Assembly (NCBI GenBank): GCA_029202405.1
Contig: CP119312.1
Location: 2,981,001-3,045,000, forward strand
DNA length: 64,000 bases
Reading direction: 5' to 3'
DNA from: Candidatus Devosia phytovorans
GTDB taxonomy: Bacteria > Pseudomonadota > Alphaproteobacteria > Rhizobiales > Devosiaceae
Shown: positions 34,532-42,855 of the stretch, one piece after another
Layout: every line of letters begins with the position of its first letter
How positions within the stretch are numbered: position 1 is the first letter of the stretch
The notes under the pieces: generated by a model
What the model saw: only the letters and a program-made list of their open reading frames with translations
Database searches by the model: none
Told to the model about the DNA's origin: nothing
Program-made: the position numbers and the translations under genes

Positions 34532-34717
34532 ATGGACATGTATAGCCTGGCCGTCACACACATTCACGCCCGGCCACAACCGGCGCAGATGAGCGCTGCA
34601 GCCGAAGACCGCTACTACGCCAGCCAGGCCGCCCTGCCGCCTCTGCGCCCCGGCCTGCTCGGATCGATCGCGGCCATGGCCAGCTTGATCCTGTGGTTCG
34701 GTACGAGCCTGACATGA
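34532..34717 (+). CDS. Small membrane protein, 61 aa
   Basis: The ATG at 34532 has GGAGG 5 bases upstream, one of the strongest ribosome sites in the window. The predicted protein has a polar N-terminal half and a hydrophobic C-terminal helix (GLLGSIAAMASLILWFG), so it is probably a single-pass inner-membrane peptide. It ends 65 bp before the LuxR-type gene and may be co-transcribed. I know no family for it. Confidence 0.5.
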   Translation: MDMYSLAVTHIHARPQPAQMSAAAEDRYYASQAALPPLRPGLLGSIAAMASLILWFGTSLT

Positions 34718-34782
34718 GCCACCTCCTGCCACCGTGTGCAAGTCATGCTATGCTGCTACCCGGCATCACCGGAGATCGCGGG

Positions 34783-35748
34783 ATGGACCGAGACGAGGCC
34801 GACCGGGCGGCTATCCTGGCAGCGATCCGGGGCGAGACTGAAGCCTGGCTGCAGCGGGACTTCGACGCCATGGCGCGCCACTGGGTGCAGTCGCCGCAGA
34901 CCAGACGGATGGAATACTTCGCCTCGCTGGGGACGCGGGTAGACCAGGGTTGGGATGCGATCGCCAGACGACTTCTGAAGATCGTGGAGCGCTTCCCGGA
35001 AAAGCAGCCGTTCGAGGAACGCGTCAGCTGGGAGAACGTCAACGTCGTCGTCGCCGCTGACATGGCCTGGGTCACCTACGACCAGATCGGCACCGATACT
35101 GGCGAGGACTTGAAGCGTCTTCTCAAGATCATGCACCGGGTCGACGGTGTCTGGAAGATCGCGTGCCTGGTTATGATGGAGAGCACCGTCCAACAAGCGA
35201 ATTGCCCCCTGATCGAGATCGATGCACAGGCGCGCATCCTGTGGACCAACCATCTGGCACGGGAGCGAATGCATGGGCACGACGGCCTGGTTGTCGCCGG
35301 CGGCCGGCTGAGGGCCCGGCATCGCGAGCGCGACGCTGCACTTCATGACGCCGTCCGGCTGGCGTTCCAGGAGTTGCAAAGCCAACGTCCGCTGGCCGTT
35401 GCACCGAAGCAGACCTGGGCGGTGGCGCTCGGCGAAAACACGAACGGGGTACCCATACATTGCTGGGTTCTGCTGGAGGATGGCAAGGCGCTGGTCTCGT
35501 TCGAGGATGCCGATAAGGTCGAGCGCGGAATCGCTGCGGCGCAGGAAGTCTATCGCCTCTCGCCGGCGCAAGTCAGACTTGCTCGCCTGATCCTCGATGG
35601 CCACGACCTTGCCGCCGCCGCCGACGTTCTCTCCGTCAGCATCAATACACTGCGCACGCAGCTACAACGCATGTTCGACAAGACGGGTGTGCGCAACCAG
35701 GCTGCTTTGGTGCGTTCGCTACTCAGCGCTGATGCTCCGCACAAGTGA
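34783..35748 (+). CDS. LuxR-type regulator with N-terminal SnoaL-like domain
   Basis: The protein is 321 aa from the ATG at 34783 (GGAG 9 bases upstream). Residues about 5-130 resemble the SnoaL/NTF2 cone (AIRGETEAWLQRDFDAMARHW, abridged; later VAADMAWVTYDQIG). Residues about 140-250 are PAS-like (IEIDAQARILWTNHLA). Residues about 255-315 are a LuxR helix-turn-helix (YRLSPAQVRLARLILDG, then INTLRTQLQRMFDKTG). SnoaL-fold domains can bind small hydrophobic ligands, so this may be a one-component sensor. No receiver domain or phospho-Asp is present. Its target is unknown. Confidence 0.8.
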   Translation: MDRDEADRAAILAAIRGETEAWLQRDFDAMARHWVQSPQTRRMEYFASLGTRVDQGWDAIARRLLKIVERFPEKQPFEERVSWENVNVVVAADMAWVTYDQIGTDTGEDLKRLLKIMHRVDGVWKIACLVMMESTVQQANCPLIEIDAQARILWTNHLARERMHGHDGLVVAGGRLRARHRERDAALHDAVRLAFQELQSQRPLAVAPKQTWAVALGENTNGVPIHCWVLLEDGKALVSFEDADKVERGIAAAQEVYRLSPAQVRLARLILDGHDLAAAADVLSVSINTLRTQLQRMFDKTGVRNQAALVRSLLSADAPHK

Positions 35749-35823
35749 AGTCTGCTTCTGGCCACCCGTCGACCCAACCGGACTGTCGCCTCTCCACCCC
35801 GCTGCCGCCGATCTCCATCAGAC

Positions 35824-35851
35824 AAAAAAGCCCGGCCTCGAGGGGCCGGGC
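35824..35851 (-). terminator. Rho-independent terminator of the reductase gene
   Basis: GCCCGGCC (35830-35837) pairs with GGCCGGGC (35844-35851). On the minus strand the stem is followed by TTTTTT, making an efficient terminator for the operon ending with the reductase at 35879. It also sits just after the convergent LuxR gene. Confidence 0.85.
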
Positions 35852-35878
35852 CAGTTGGGGACGCATCAGGAACTCGCG

Positions 35879-36940
35879 TCAGATGTCGAGCACCAGCCGC
35901 TCCGACTTGGCGCCGGAGCAGCAGATCATGATCAGCTTGTTGGAGTCTTTCTCGCGGGACGACAGGACATTGTCCATGTGATCGCATTCGCCTTCGAGGA
36001 CCACGGTCTCGCAGGTGCCGCAGACGCCTTCGCGGCAGGAATGGGCGACCGGCACGCCATTGGCCTCCAGCACATCCATGATGCTTTCGCCGGCCTTGAC
36101 GAAGAATTCCCTGCCCTGGCGCTTCAGCACCACGGTAAAGTCGGTGGTCGGGCGGGCATTGGTGCCGACGAAATGCTCGATATGCACATTGTCTTCGGGC
36201 CGCCAGCCGGCCGAGGCCTTGAAGGTCTCGATCATCTTCCTGGGGCCGCAGCAGTAGACATGCGCGGCCTTGGGAATGCCAACTGCCAACTTGAGGAGCG
36301 GCATGACCTTGCCCTGCTCCTCGTCGAAATGGAAATGGACCCGGCCAGGAGACAGTGTCTCCAGCGCTTCCAGCTCTTCGACAAAGGCCGCGCCAGCGCG
36401 GTTGCGGGCAGCATAGAACAGCTTCCACGGCCGCCCCAGGGCCTCGAGGTGACGGATCATCGAGAGTACGGGCGTGATGCCGATGCCACCGGCGAAGAAG
36501 GCGCTCAGTTCGGCGTCATCGACCATGGGGAAGGTATTGTGCGGCGGATCGATCGGCAGCACGTCGCCGACCTTGAGCGTTTCCACCACATAGGCCGAGC
36601 CACCCCGGCTCGCCGGATCGCGATTGACCGCGATCGTATAGCGGTCATTGGTCTCGGGCCCATTGGTGAGGGAATAGGAGCGGCTGAGATCGCCGGGCAG
36701 TTTCAGATTGATATGCGCGCCGGCCGTGAATGGTGGCAGCGGCGAACCATCGGCGGAGACCAGCTCGACGGCGCGAATGGTATTGGCAACGGCATGGACA
36801 GCGGCAACGCGAACGCTCAGCGGGCTGTCGTCGGCCGGGGTATGATGCGCAGCAGGCATGGCGGCGCTCCCGATATCTTCAGATGGAGAGATGACCTCCG
36901 GCGCGAATGCGCCGGAAGCCAAGGTCACGTCTTCGCTCAT
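35879..36940 (-). CDS. VanB/PDR-type ferredoxin reductase (FMN, NAD, 2Fe-2S)
   Basis: The 353-aa electron-transfer component starts with ATG overlapping the oxygenase stop (36937-36940). The FMN-binding motif is RSYSLTN (87-93), the NAD site is GGIGITPV (151-158), and the plant-type ferredoxin domain has C302, C307, C310 and C340 or C341. This order (reductase then ferredoxin) is the phthalate dioxygenase reductase/vanillate demethylase VanB arrangement. About 40 N-terminal residues precede the reductase core and are not typical; an internal Met28 is an alternative start. It passes electrons to the Rieske oxygenase encoded directly upstream. Confidence 0.9.
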   Translation of the reverse strand: MSEDVTLASGAFAPEVISPSEDIGSAAMPAAHHTPADDSPLSVRVAAVHAVANTIRAVELVSADGSPLPPFTAGAHINLKLPGDLSRSYSLTNGPETNDRYTIAVNRDPASRGGSAYVVETLKVGDVLPIDPPHNTFPMVDDAELSAFFAGGIGITPVLSMIRHLEALGRPWKLFYAARNRAGAAFVEELEALETLSPGRVHFHFDEEQGKVMPLLKLAVGIPKAAHVYCCGPRKMIETFKASAGWRPEDNVHIEHFVGTNARPTTDFTVVLKRQGREFFVKAGESIMDVLEANGVPVAHSCREGVCGTCETVVLEGECDHMDNVLSSREKDSNKLIMICCSGAKSERLVLDI

Positions 36941-38268
36941 TCGGCCGCGGCCATCTTGGGCTTGTAGCCCTTGACCTCGGCCATCTTCTCTTCATAGCCG
37001 TCGAGCCAGTCGGTGCCATAGGGCACGACGATGTCGCCGCCACGCGCATCGCGGGCATATTCAGGGTGATCGACGAAGTCGGGCAGCTTGCCGGTGGCCG
37101 CATATTCCTTGGCAGCGTCGAGCATGACACGACGGGTCAGGATAACCATGCGGTCAGAGGCCGCCAGGTGTTCCATCTCGCGATCGACGACATAGCCCAT
37201 GGATTCCTGGATCATCTGGTCCTGCAGCGGCACGCCGACAACGCCGGTATAGCTGTCGCCATTGCGCTGCCATTCACGGTCGATGCCGTAGTCGTTTTCA
37301 CGACCCTTGACCGGGCGCCAGCGGCCTTTCCAGTCGGTGGTGGTCGGCAGATATTCCAGCGGGCGAGCCAGGCCTTCGACAGGCGTGCCGTCCTTGTACT
37401 TGAAGCCCTTCTTGCCGCCACCCGAAGCGCGACGCAGGTCGATGTTGAAGATCATGGTGGAGGTGTCGTCGATCGGAACCCAGGCATTGGCGGTCACGGC
37501 CTGGTCCAGCTCGCCACCCGGATAGGTGACCCAGAAGGGGAAGAGGTAGCTGGCGAAGCGGTGATGCTCGGTGCCTTCGAAGGCGTTGCGCTGTGCCGAA
37601 TACATGGTGCCATAGTTGGTGACGGTCACATTGATCTTGGGCGCCTTCTCGGTGATCGTGAAGACCTCCGGATCCGACAGGTCGAGCTTTTCGCCGTCGA
37701 TGCCGCCGACATGCAGGAAGCCCAGGTGCGAGGTGTCGATGTCGCCTTCGAGCGCCTGCATGTAGTTGCAGTCGCGATGGGTCAGGGCGATATTGCGATC
37801 GTCGGCCTCACCCATGATGGCTTCGATCTCGGGGAGTTCGGGCGGATTTTCCTGGCGCTCGCCCATATAGGCAAAGACGATGCCGCCGGATTCCTTGACG
37901 CGGTAGGCGATGGCCGGCGTGCCGGCTGGGTATTTTGACTTGTCTTCGAGGTTTGGTTGATCGAGGCATTTGCCGGTCACGTCGAACTTCCAGCCATGAT
38001 AGGCGCAGCGGATGCCACCCAGTTCGTTGCGGCCGAAAAACAGCGAGGCGCAACGATGCGGGCAGCGGTGATCAAAGACACCGACACGGCCTTCGCTATC
38101 GCGGAAGGCAACCAGCTTCTCGCCGAGGATCATCAGGCGGACCGGATCGCCATCGGCCTTGAGCTCGGAGCCAAGGCAGACCGGCAGCCAGAACTGACGG
38201 AAGAAATTGCCCATCAGCGTGCCCTTGCCGACTTGGCTGAGCTGTTGATTTTCTTCTGCGGTGATCAT
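36937..38268 (-). CDS. Rieske non-heme iron oxygenase, large subunit
   Basis: The 443-aa oxygenase component has a Rieske 2Fe-2S cluster motif C69-x-H71 and C88-x2-H91. The mononuclear iron site is D178, H181 and H186 in GDIDTSHLGFLH. Length and layout fit the phthalate 4,5-dioxygenase/vanillate demethylase class, which hydroxylates aromatic rings or demethylates N- or O-methyl groups. The operon is nitrilase paralogue 2 - oxygenase - reductase, from a promoter region with the perfect TGGTATACCA at 39391. The oxidised substrate is not known. Confidence 0.9.
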   Translation of the reverse strand: MITAEENQQLSQVGKGTLMGNFFRQFWLPVCLGSELKADGDPVRLMILGEKLVAFRDSEGRVGVFDHRCPHRCASLFFGRNELGGIRCAYHGWKFDVTGKCLDQPNLEDKSKYPAGTPAIAYRVKESGGIVFAYMGERQENPPELPEIEAIMGEADDRNIALTHRDCNYMQALEGDIDTSHLGFLHVGGIDGEKLDLSDPEVFTITEKAPKINVTVTNYGTMYSAQRNAFEGTEHHRFASYLFPFWVTYPGGELDQAVTANAWVPIDDTSTMIFNIDLRRASGGGKKGFKYKDGTPVEGLARPLEYLPTTTDWKGRWRPVKGRENDYGIDREWQRNGDSYTGVVGVPLQDQMIQESMGYVVDREMEHLAASDRMVILTRRVMLDAAKEYAATGKLPDFVDHPEYARDARGGDIVVPYGTDWLDGYEEKMAEVKGYKPKMAAAE

Positions 38269-38277
38269 TGAACTCTC

Positions 38278-39351
38278 CTAGTGAGCAGAGGGGGCCACGG
38301 GCTCAACAGCACCGGGCGGCAGTGGATCGAGGATATTGGCGCGTTCGAGGTTGCTGCGCGTGGCGGCGATATTGGCGCGGGTCTGGGCGGTATCGACCAT
38401 GGGCGCGTCGCGGAACGTGTCGGGCGGATAGAATTTGGCGGCGCTGTAATAGGGCACGTACATTTCATAGCGGGCGCGCAGCAGCGGGTTGGACAGGCCG
38501 GTATCGGTGCGACGGTCGCGGCGCAGGGCCTCGACATCGATCATCGCCGTGACATCCACGCTTTCCTCGGCATCTTCCTGGAAGGCCAGGGTGTTGCCGT
38601 GGTGGTCGAGGATATGTGAGCGCCCGCCGGCGATGGTGTTGTCGGGCGAAAAGCCGATCGGGCCGGCGACATTGGCACTGACCAGATAGGTCATGTTCTC
38701 GGTGGCGCGGCTGAGCTTGGCGGCTTCCTGCGCATCCGTGCGCTTGGAATTGGTGGGGTGCAGGATGACCTCGGCGCCCTGCATCATCATCATGCGCGCC
38801 ACTTCGGGGATGACGATCTCGCCACAGGGGATCAGCGCCAGCCGGCCAAGCCGCGTGTCCACGACGGGAAAGACATGGTCCTGTGGGGTCACGGCCAGAT
38901 AGTCGGTCATGAAATCATGCACCGAGGGGAAGGCGGCGGTGTTGACGCGGCGATAATTGAGAATGATCTCGCCCTGATCGTCGATCAGGAAGGATGAATT
39001 GAAGTAGCGGCCTGGCCATTCCGGCGGCGCTTCGAACATGTTGCCGGCAATAAAGATCCCGTGCCGCTTGGCCAGAGCCTGCAGCGGCTCGGTGAGCGGG
39101 CCGGGAATGGATGAGCAGGCACGCTCGATCCACTCCTCCACCTTCATATGCAGCGGCGGCCCCTGCATGGCGAATTCAGGGAAGACAACCAGATCCGGCT
39201 TCTGCTCGGAGGCGCAGGCCCGTTCGATCAGGCCGATCAGGCGAGCCTGGTTGCGCTTGATCATCTCGGCAGCCGCCGCATTGTCCGGTGCCTGGCTGGC
39301 GCGTTCGCTTCTCACCTGGATACTTGTTGCGCGCCACGGCAAAATCGTCAT
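38278..39351 (-). CDS. Nitrilase-superfamily carbon-nitrogen hydrolase (paralogue 2)
   Basis: The 357-aa enzyme closely resembles the one at 12211, with the shared start MTILPWRATSIQ versus MAITPWRATCVQ. Catalytic Glu is in FPEFAMQGPP and nucleophile Cys in LIPCGEIVIPE. Again the superfamily Lys is Arg (LNYRRVNTAA). The C-terminal tail is Pro/Ala-rich. It starts the operon containing the Rieske oxygenase and reductase. It may cut an amide or carbamoyl bond of a ring-opened product. Two copies in two regulated operons suggest different substrates or steps. Confidence 0.87.
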   Translation of the reverse strand: MTILPWRATSIQVRSERASQAPDNAAAAEMIKRNQARLIGLIERACASEQKPDLVVFPEFAMQGPPLHMKVEEWIERACSSIPGPLTEPLQALAKRHGIFIAGNMFEAPPEWPGRYFNSSFLIDDQGEIILNYRRVNTAAFPSVHDFMTDYLAVTPQDHVFPVVDTRLGRLALIPCGEIVIPEVARMMMMQGAEVILHPTNSKRTDAQEAAKLSRATENMTYLVSANVAGPIGFSPDNTIAGGRSHILDHHGNTLAFQEDAEESVDVTAMIDVEALRRDRRTDTGLSNPLLRARYEMYVPYYSAAKFYPPDTFRDAPMVDTAQTRANIAATRSNLERANILDPLPPGAVEPVAPSAH

Positions 39352-39390
39352 CGGAGCCTCCGGGACCTTGGCGGACTATCTGCACGCCAT

Positions 39391-39400
39391 TGGTATACCA
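39391..39400. promoter_or_regulatory. Perfect operator palindrome, regulon site G
   Basis: TGGTATACCA is a perfect 10-bp palindrome between the divergent nitrilase-fold operon (minus) and the GntR gene (plus). On the plus strand a -35-like TTGGCG (39368-39373) is placed so the palindrome covers the -10 region. This is the best copy of the motif and is likely autoregulatory. The 251-bp gap holds nothing else recognisable. Confidence 0.7.
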
Positions 39401-39602
39401 TAGGCATAACGTGTCACTTTGGTCTTGCCAACCCCCGTTGGCATGCTCGGTTACAAATTTTGTGCAATGGGCGAAAATGCCTGCCGGAACAGCAGCAGAT
39501 CACTCAACTGTGCAGAGATCGGCTTGGAATACCGGGTCCATTCCAAAAGTCTTCCACCCGAATGCGTGCCGCGCTAAACAACGGCAAAAGAGAGGTATGC
39601 AA

Positions 39603-40289
39603 ATGGGTGAAGTTGCTGAGTCGATCTTGAGCCCCGCAATGCTGCAGGCCGAGCGTCCGAACCTGACCGAACAGGTCTACGAACAGATGATCGACATCCT
39701 GATCCGCGGCGAATTGCAGCCGGGCGACGTCATCGTCGAGCGCCGCATGGCCGAGCGCCTCAATGCCTCGCGAACCCCGGTCCGCGAAGCCCTGGGTCGC
39801 CTCGAAGCCGAGGGTCTGGTCTACAAGCAGCCAAGCCGCGGCGTCACCGTCAGCCCCTTTTCCACCGAGGCTTTCGTCGAGCTTCTGAACGTTCGCCAAT
39901 TGCTCGAGGCGGAGGCAGCACGGCTTGCGGCAGGTCGCATTCCGCAGGAGCAGCATGACGCTATCCGCGATGCGCTCAACGCGCTGGGTGGCAAGTCCAA
40001 TCCCAGCCTTGAGGAAATCTGGACCGTCGATGACATGCTGCATGGCGCTGTGGCGGAAGCTGCCGGCAACCGGCTGCTTGCCAGCATGATCCGCGATCTG
40101 CGTCGTCGCACGCATGTGTTCAACGCCTATCGCAATCCGATCACGCCCAAATTCACGGCCGACGAAAACCTGTCATTGCTGAGCGCCATTGCCAGCGGCA
40201 ACCAGGACGAGGCCCAGGCCGCCATGCGCGAGCATATCGAAAGCGTCAAACTGGCGATCATCGATCGGCTGGCCGGCGCGCGGCGCTAG
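39603..40289 (+). CDS. GntR family transcriptional regulator, FCD domain (paralogue 2)
   Basis: The 228-aa regulator uses the ATG at 39603 (AGAGAGGT 7 bases upstream). The winged helix contains MAERLNASRTPVREALGRLE and the FCD domain contains VDDMLHGAVAEAAGNR and RDLRRRTHVFN. The regulator at 12027 carries the same blocks, so the two paralogues probably recognise the same TGGTATACCA operator. It is divergent from the oxygenase operon and overlaps the convergent amidohydrolase stop by 4 bp. Confidence 0.9.
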   Translation: MGEVAESILSPAMLQAERPNLTEQVYEQMIDILIRGELQPGDVIVERRMAERLNASRTPVREALGRLEAEGLVYKQPSRGVTVSPFSTEAFVELLNVRQLLEAEAARLAAGRIPQEQHDAIRDALNALGGKSNPSLEEIWTVDDMLHGAVAEAAGNRLLASMIRDLRRRTHVFNAYRNPITPKFTADENLSLLSAIASGNQDEAQAAMREHIESVKLAIIDRLAGARR

Positions 40290-41629
40290 CCGCGGGGGAC
40301 GTAGCGCCCCTGCCCTTCGGCGCCGACTGTCTCACCATCCCAAACTCGCTGCCCCCGCACGAAGGTAGCGGCGGGGGTGACAGCAAACTCCATGCCGTCA
40401 TAGGCGCTCCAGCCCGGCCCACGCGCATTGCGCTTGCTGTCATAGATCATCGCCGCAGGGCTCAGCACGGCAATATCGGCGTCATAACCGGGCGCCAACC
40501 TGCCTTTCCTTGACAATCCGAAAAACCGCGCCGGTCTCTCGGCGAGATATTCTGCAGTCAGCACGGCCGCCGCGTCGAAACCGCTGCGTTTGGCGGCAGC
40601 GGTGAAAAACCCGGGCAGCAATGCCTCGAGCCCCGGCATGCCGGCGGCCACGTCAAAGATCGATTCCGTCGTCTTGCGCTCGATCTCCCAGGCGCTGTGG
40701 TCGGAGGAGACAAAGCTCACATGTCCCTCATCCATGATCTGCCAGAGCTTTTCGACTTCGCCGCCGCGGATCGGCGGATTCACCTTGAGCAGGCCACCCA
40801 GCCGGGGCATATCCACATCGGCATCAAAAATCAGGTAATGCGCGCACATTTCCGCAGTCGCCTGCACGCCGCGCTCGCGATAGGCATCGACGAGGCGGAA
40901 GCCATCGGCGATGGAAATATGCACGATATGGGCATGGGCCGCGGTTGACGCCGCCAGTTCGAGGAAATTGGCCGTTGCCGTCAGTTCGGCCACCGGCGGG
41001 CGGCTGTCGCTATGATCAACCGCCCTCGTCCGGCCAGCCGCCTTGAAGTCTGCCGTGGTCTGGCGGACGATTTCCTGGTCCTCATTGTGCAGCCCGAGCG
41101 GCAGGCCGGTGCCTTCCAGTGCCTTGAGCAGGGTCAGCGTCGCTGAATTGCTTATGCGAGGAAAGCGGTCGGGATGGGCCTCGAAGGATGAGATCTTGAA
41201 AGCGCAGACGCCGCCCTGGATCAGCTCGCCGATATGGGCTGCATCGGGGGTCGTCGGCACGGTGCCGTAAAGCGCCACGTCGCAAATCGCGTGGGTCTCG
41301 ATGGCCGCGACCTTGTCGGCGAGCACCGCGCCGGTGGTCACGGGGATCGGATGGTCATAGGGCATGTCGACAATCGTTGTCACGCCGCCCATCACCGCGG
41401 CATGGGTCGTCTTACCCATGCCGGGAAAGCCGATCTGGCTGCCGGCATGGGTCTGACCGTCGATGGCGCCGGGCATGATGAGCGCTGATCCATAATCGTC
41501 GCTCGCCCGCGCCAGGGGCGCATCGCCGCTGCCCACGGCCAGGATGGTCCCGCCAGATATCGCGAGCCAACCGTTTTCCACAATGCCGGTTGGGGTCACG
41601 ACGCGGCCACGGATCAGCAGATCATACAT
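40286..41629 (-). CDS. Cyclic amidohydrolase (dihydropyrimidinase/hydantoinase/allantoinase-like)
   Basis: The enzyme is 447 aa from the ATG at 41629 (GGAG 8 bases upstream). It belongs to the binuclear-zinc amidohydrolases that open cyclic amides or ureides. Visible ligands are the carbamylated Lys in CAFKISSFE, His in LGLHNEDQE, His in AHIVHIS, and Asp in SSDHSAWE. The first HxH motif, normally DxHxH, reads IDGQTHAG here, so the first His is Gln. I believe related hydantoinase-like proteins share this. It is divergent from the NIPSNAP-RidA operon across regulon site H. It probably opens a ring in the regulated pathway. Confidence 0.85.
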   Translation of the reverse strand: MYDLLIRGRVVTPTGIVENGWLAISGGTILAVGSGDAPLARASDDYGSALIMPGAIDGQTHAGSQIGFPGMGKTTHAAVMGGVTTIVDMPYDHPIPVTTGAVLADKVAAIETHAICDVALYGTVPTTPDAAHIGELIQGGVCAFKISSFEAHPDRFPRISNSATLTLLKALEGTGLPLGLHNEDQEIVRQTTADFKAAGRTRAVDHSDSRPPVAELTATANFLELAASTAAHAHIVHISIADGFRLVDAYRERGVQATAEMCAHYLIFDADVDMPRLGGLLKVNPPIRGGEVEKLWQIMDEGHVSFVSSDHSAWEIERKTTESIFDVAAGMPGLEALLPGFFTAAAKRSGFDAAAVLTAEYLAERPARFFGLSRKGRLAPGYDADIAVLSPAAMIYDSKRNARGPGWSAYDGMEFAVTPAATFVRGQRVWDGETVGAEGQGRYVPRG

Positions 41630-41693
41630 TCTGAGGACTCCCGAGCAGGTTGGCCAGGCACCGGTACAAATCATGGTGCAATTGGCATTTCAT

Positions 41694-41703
41694 TGGTGTA
41701 CCA
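41694..41703. promoter_or_regulatory. Operator-like palindrome, regulon site H
   Basis: TGGTGTACCA differs from TGGTATACCA at one central base. It lies between the divergent cyclic amidohydrolase (start 41629) and the NIPSNAP gene (start 41749), about midway, so it could control both. Confidence 0.55.
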
Positions 41704-41748
41704 GTGGAATGCGAACTTGGAAAGCCACTGACCAACCAGGACCATCTG

Positions 41749-42363
41749 ATGATCTACGACCTAACCATCCTGTCCCTGCTGCCCAATACCCTGGGCGCGG
41801 TGATGCCGATCCTGCCCGAGACCTACAAGAGCTTTTCGAGCACCGGCACCACGCTGGGTGCCTTCGCCTGCGAGTTCGGCACGCTCAATCGCTTCGCCTT
41901 CCTCACCGCCTATGAGGATGTCGCGGCGCTGACGTCAGAGCGCGCCCGCCTGATGGAGACAGAAAATCCCTATGGCATCGGGCAGTATCTGGGCGGCGTG
42001 AACAGCACGGCCTTCAAGCCCTTGTCCTTTGCCAAGCCGATCGTTGCGGGTTCCTATGGTCCGTTCTACGAGTTCCGCACCTATAGCCTCGCCCCCAACG
42101 GCCTTGCCGAAACGGAAGCTGCCTGGGCCAAGATCATCGATCGCCGTTTCGAAATGTCGCCCCTGCTGACCAATATGGCCTCCGTCGAGGAAGGCCCGCA
42201 GAAGATGGTGCACATCTGGCCCTACAAGACCATCGAGGAGCGTATGGCCGCGCGTGGCCAGGCCAGCAAGGAAGGCATCTGGCCGCCGCCGGGCGGTTCG
42301 GGTCATCTGACCAATCTGCAGTCCGAGCTTTTCGTCGCCACCAGTTTCTCGGATCTCAAATAG
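41749..42363 (+). CDS. NIPSNAP-family protein
   Basis: The protein is 204 aa from the ATG at 41749 (CAGGA 9 bases upstream). It shows two ferredoxin-like repeats: MIYDLTILSLLPN in the first half and FYEFRTYSLAPNG with AWAKIIDRR in the second, the NIPSNAP pattern. There is no signal peptide. The family is widespread next to catabolic operons but has no fixed biochemical role. The stop is 1 base before the RidA-family start, so the two are translationally linked. It is divergent from the cyclic amidohydrolase. Confidence 0.75.
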   Translation: MIYDLTILSLLPNTLGAVMPILPETYKSFSSTGTTLGAFACEFGTLNRFAFLTAYEDVAALTSERARLMETENPYGIGQYLGGVNSTAFKPLSFAKPIVAGSYGPFYEFRTYSLAPNGLAETEAAWAKIIDRRFEMSPLLTNMASVEEGPQKMVHIWPYKTIEERMAARGQASKEGIWPPPGGSGHLTNLQSELFVATSFSDLK

Positions 42364-42364
42364 C

Positions 42365-42832
42365 ATGTCGAAGACCGCTGCCCGCCTTGCCGAACTTGGC
42401 ATCGTCCTGCCGCCGGCACCCCAGCCGATCGGCCTGTTCATTCCGGCCGTCCGGACCGGCAACCTGCTGTTCCTGTCAGGTCTTGCCCCCGCCGCGGCCG
42501 GCAGTCCGCCGATCACCGGCAAGGTTGGCGCGGATTTTTCGGCCGAAGAAGCGCAAGGTCATGCCCGCATGGTCGGGCTCAATCTGCTGGCCGTGATGCT
42601 GGCCGAACTGGGCGATCTCGACCGCGTCACCCGTGTGGTCAAGGTTCTGGGACTGGTCAACGCCGTCCCCGACTTTACCCGCCATCCCTTCGTCATCGAT
42701 GGCTGCTCGAGCCTCTTCGCCGAGGTCTTCCCCGACCTCGGCCTCCACGCCCGCACCTCTATGGGGACCGGCTCGCTGCCCAACAACATCCCCGTCGAAA
42801 TCGAAGCGGTCATCGAGGTGCGCGACGCCTAG
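42365..42832 (+). CDS. RidA/YjgF family enamine/imine deaminase
   Basis: The 155-aa protein is longer than canonical RidA (about 128 aa) and fits the extended YjgF subgroup. The segment NLLFLSGLAPA and the C-terminal ARTSMGTGSLPNNIPVEIEA match the family; the usual catalytic Arg of the RSxVGV-type motif appears as ARTSMGTG. RidA proteins hydrolyse reactive enamines or imines made during amino-group chemistry. Its place behind a NIPSNAP gene and opposite a ring-opening hydrolase supports clean-up of a nitrogenous intermediate. Confidence 0.82.
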   Translation: MSKTAARLAELGIVLPPAPQPIGLFIPAVRTGNLLFLSGLAPAAAGSPPITGKVGADFSAEEAQGHARMVGLNLLAVMLAELGDLDRVTRVVKVLGLVNAVPDFTRHPFVIDGCSSLFAEVFPDLGLHARTSMGTGSLPNNIPVEIEAVIEVRDA

Positions 42833-42855
42833 CCCGCATTGGCCGGGCGCCTCAC

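Noticed and set aside
34333..34563. Small minus-strand ORFs between tautomerase and the membrane peptide
   Set aside because: No ribosome site, motif or hydrophobic segment. Two overlapping frames are open, which suggests chance.
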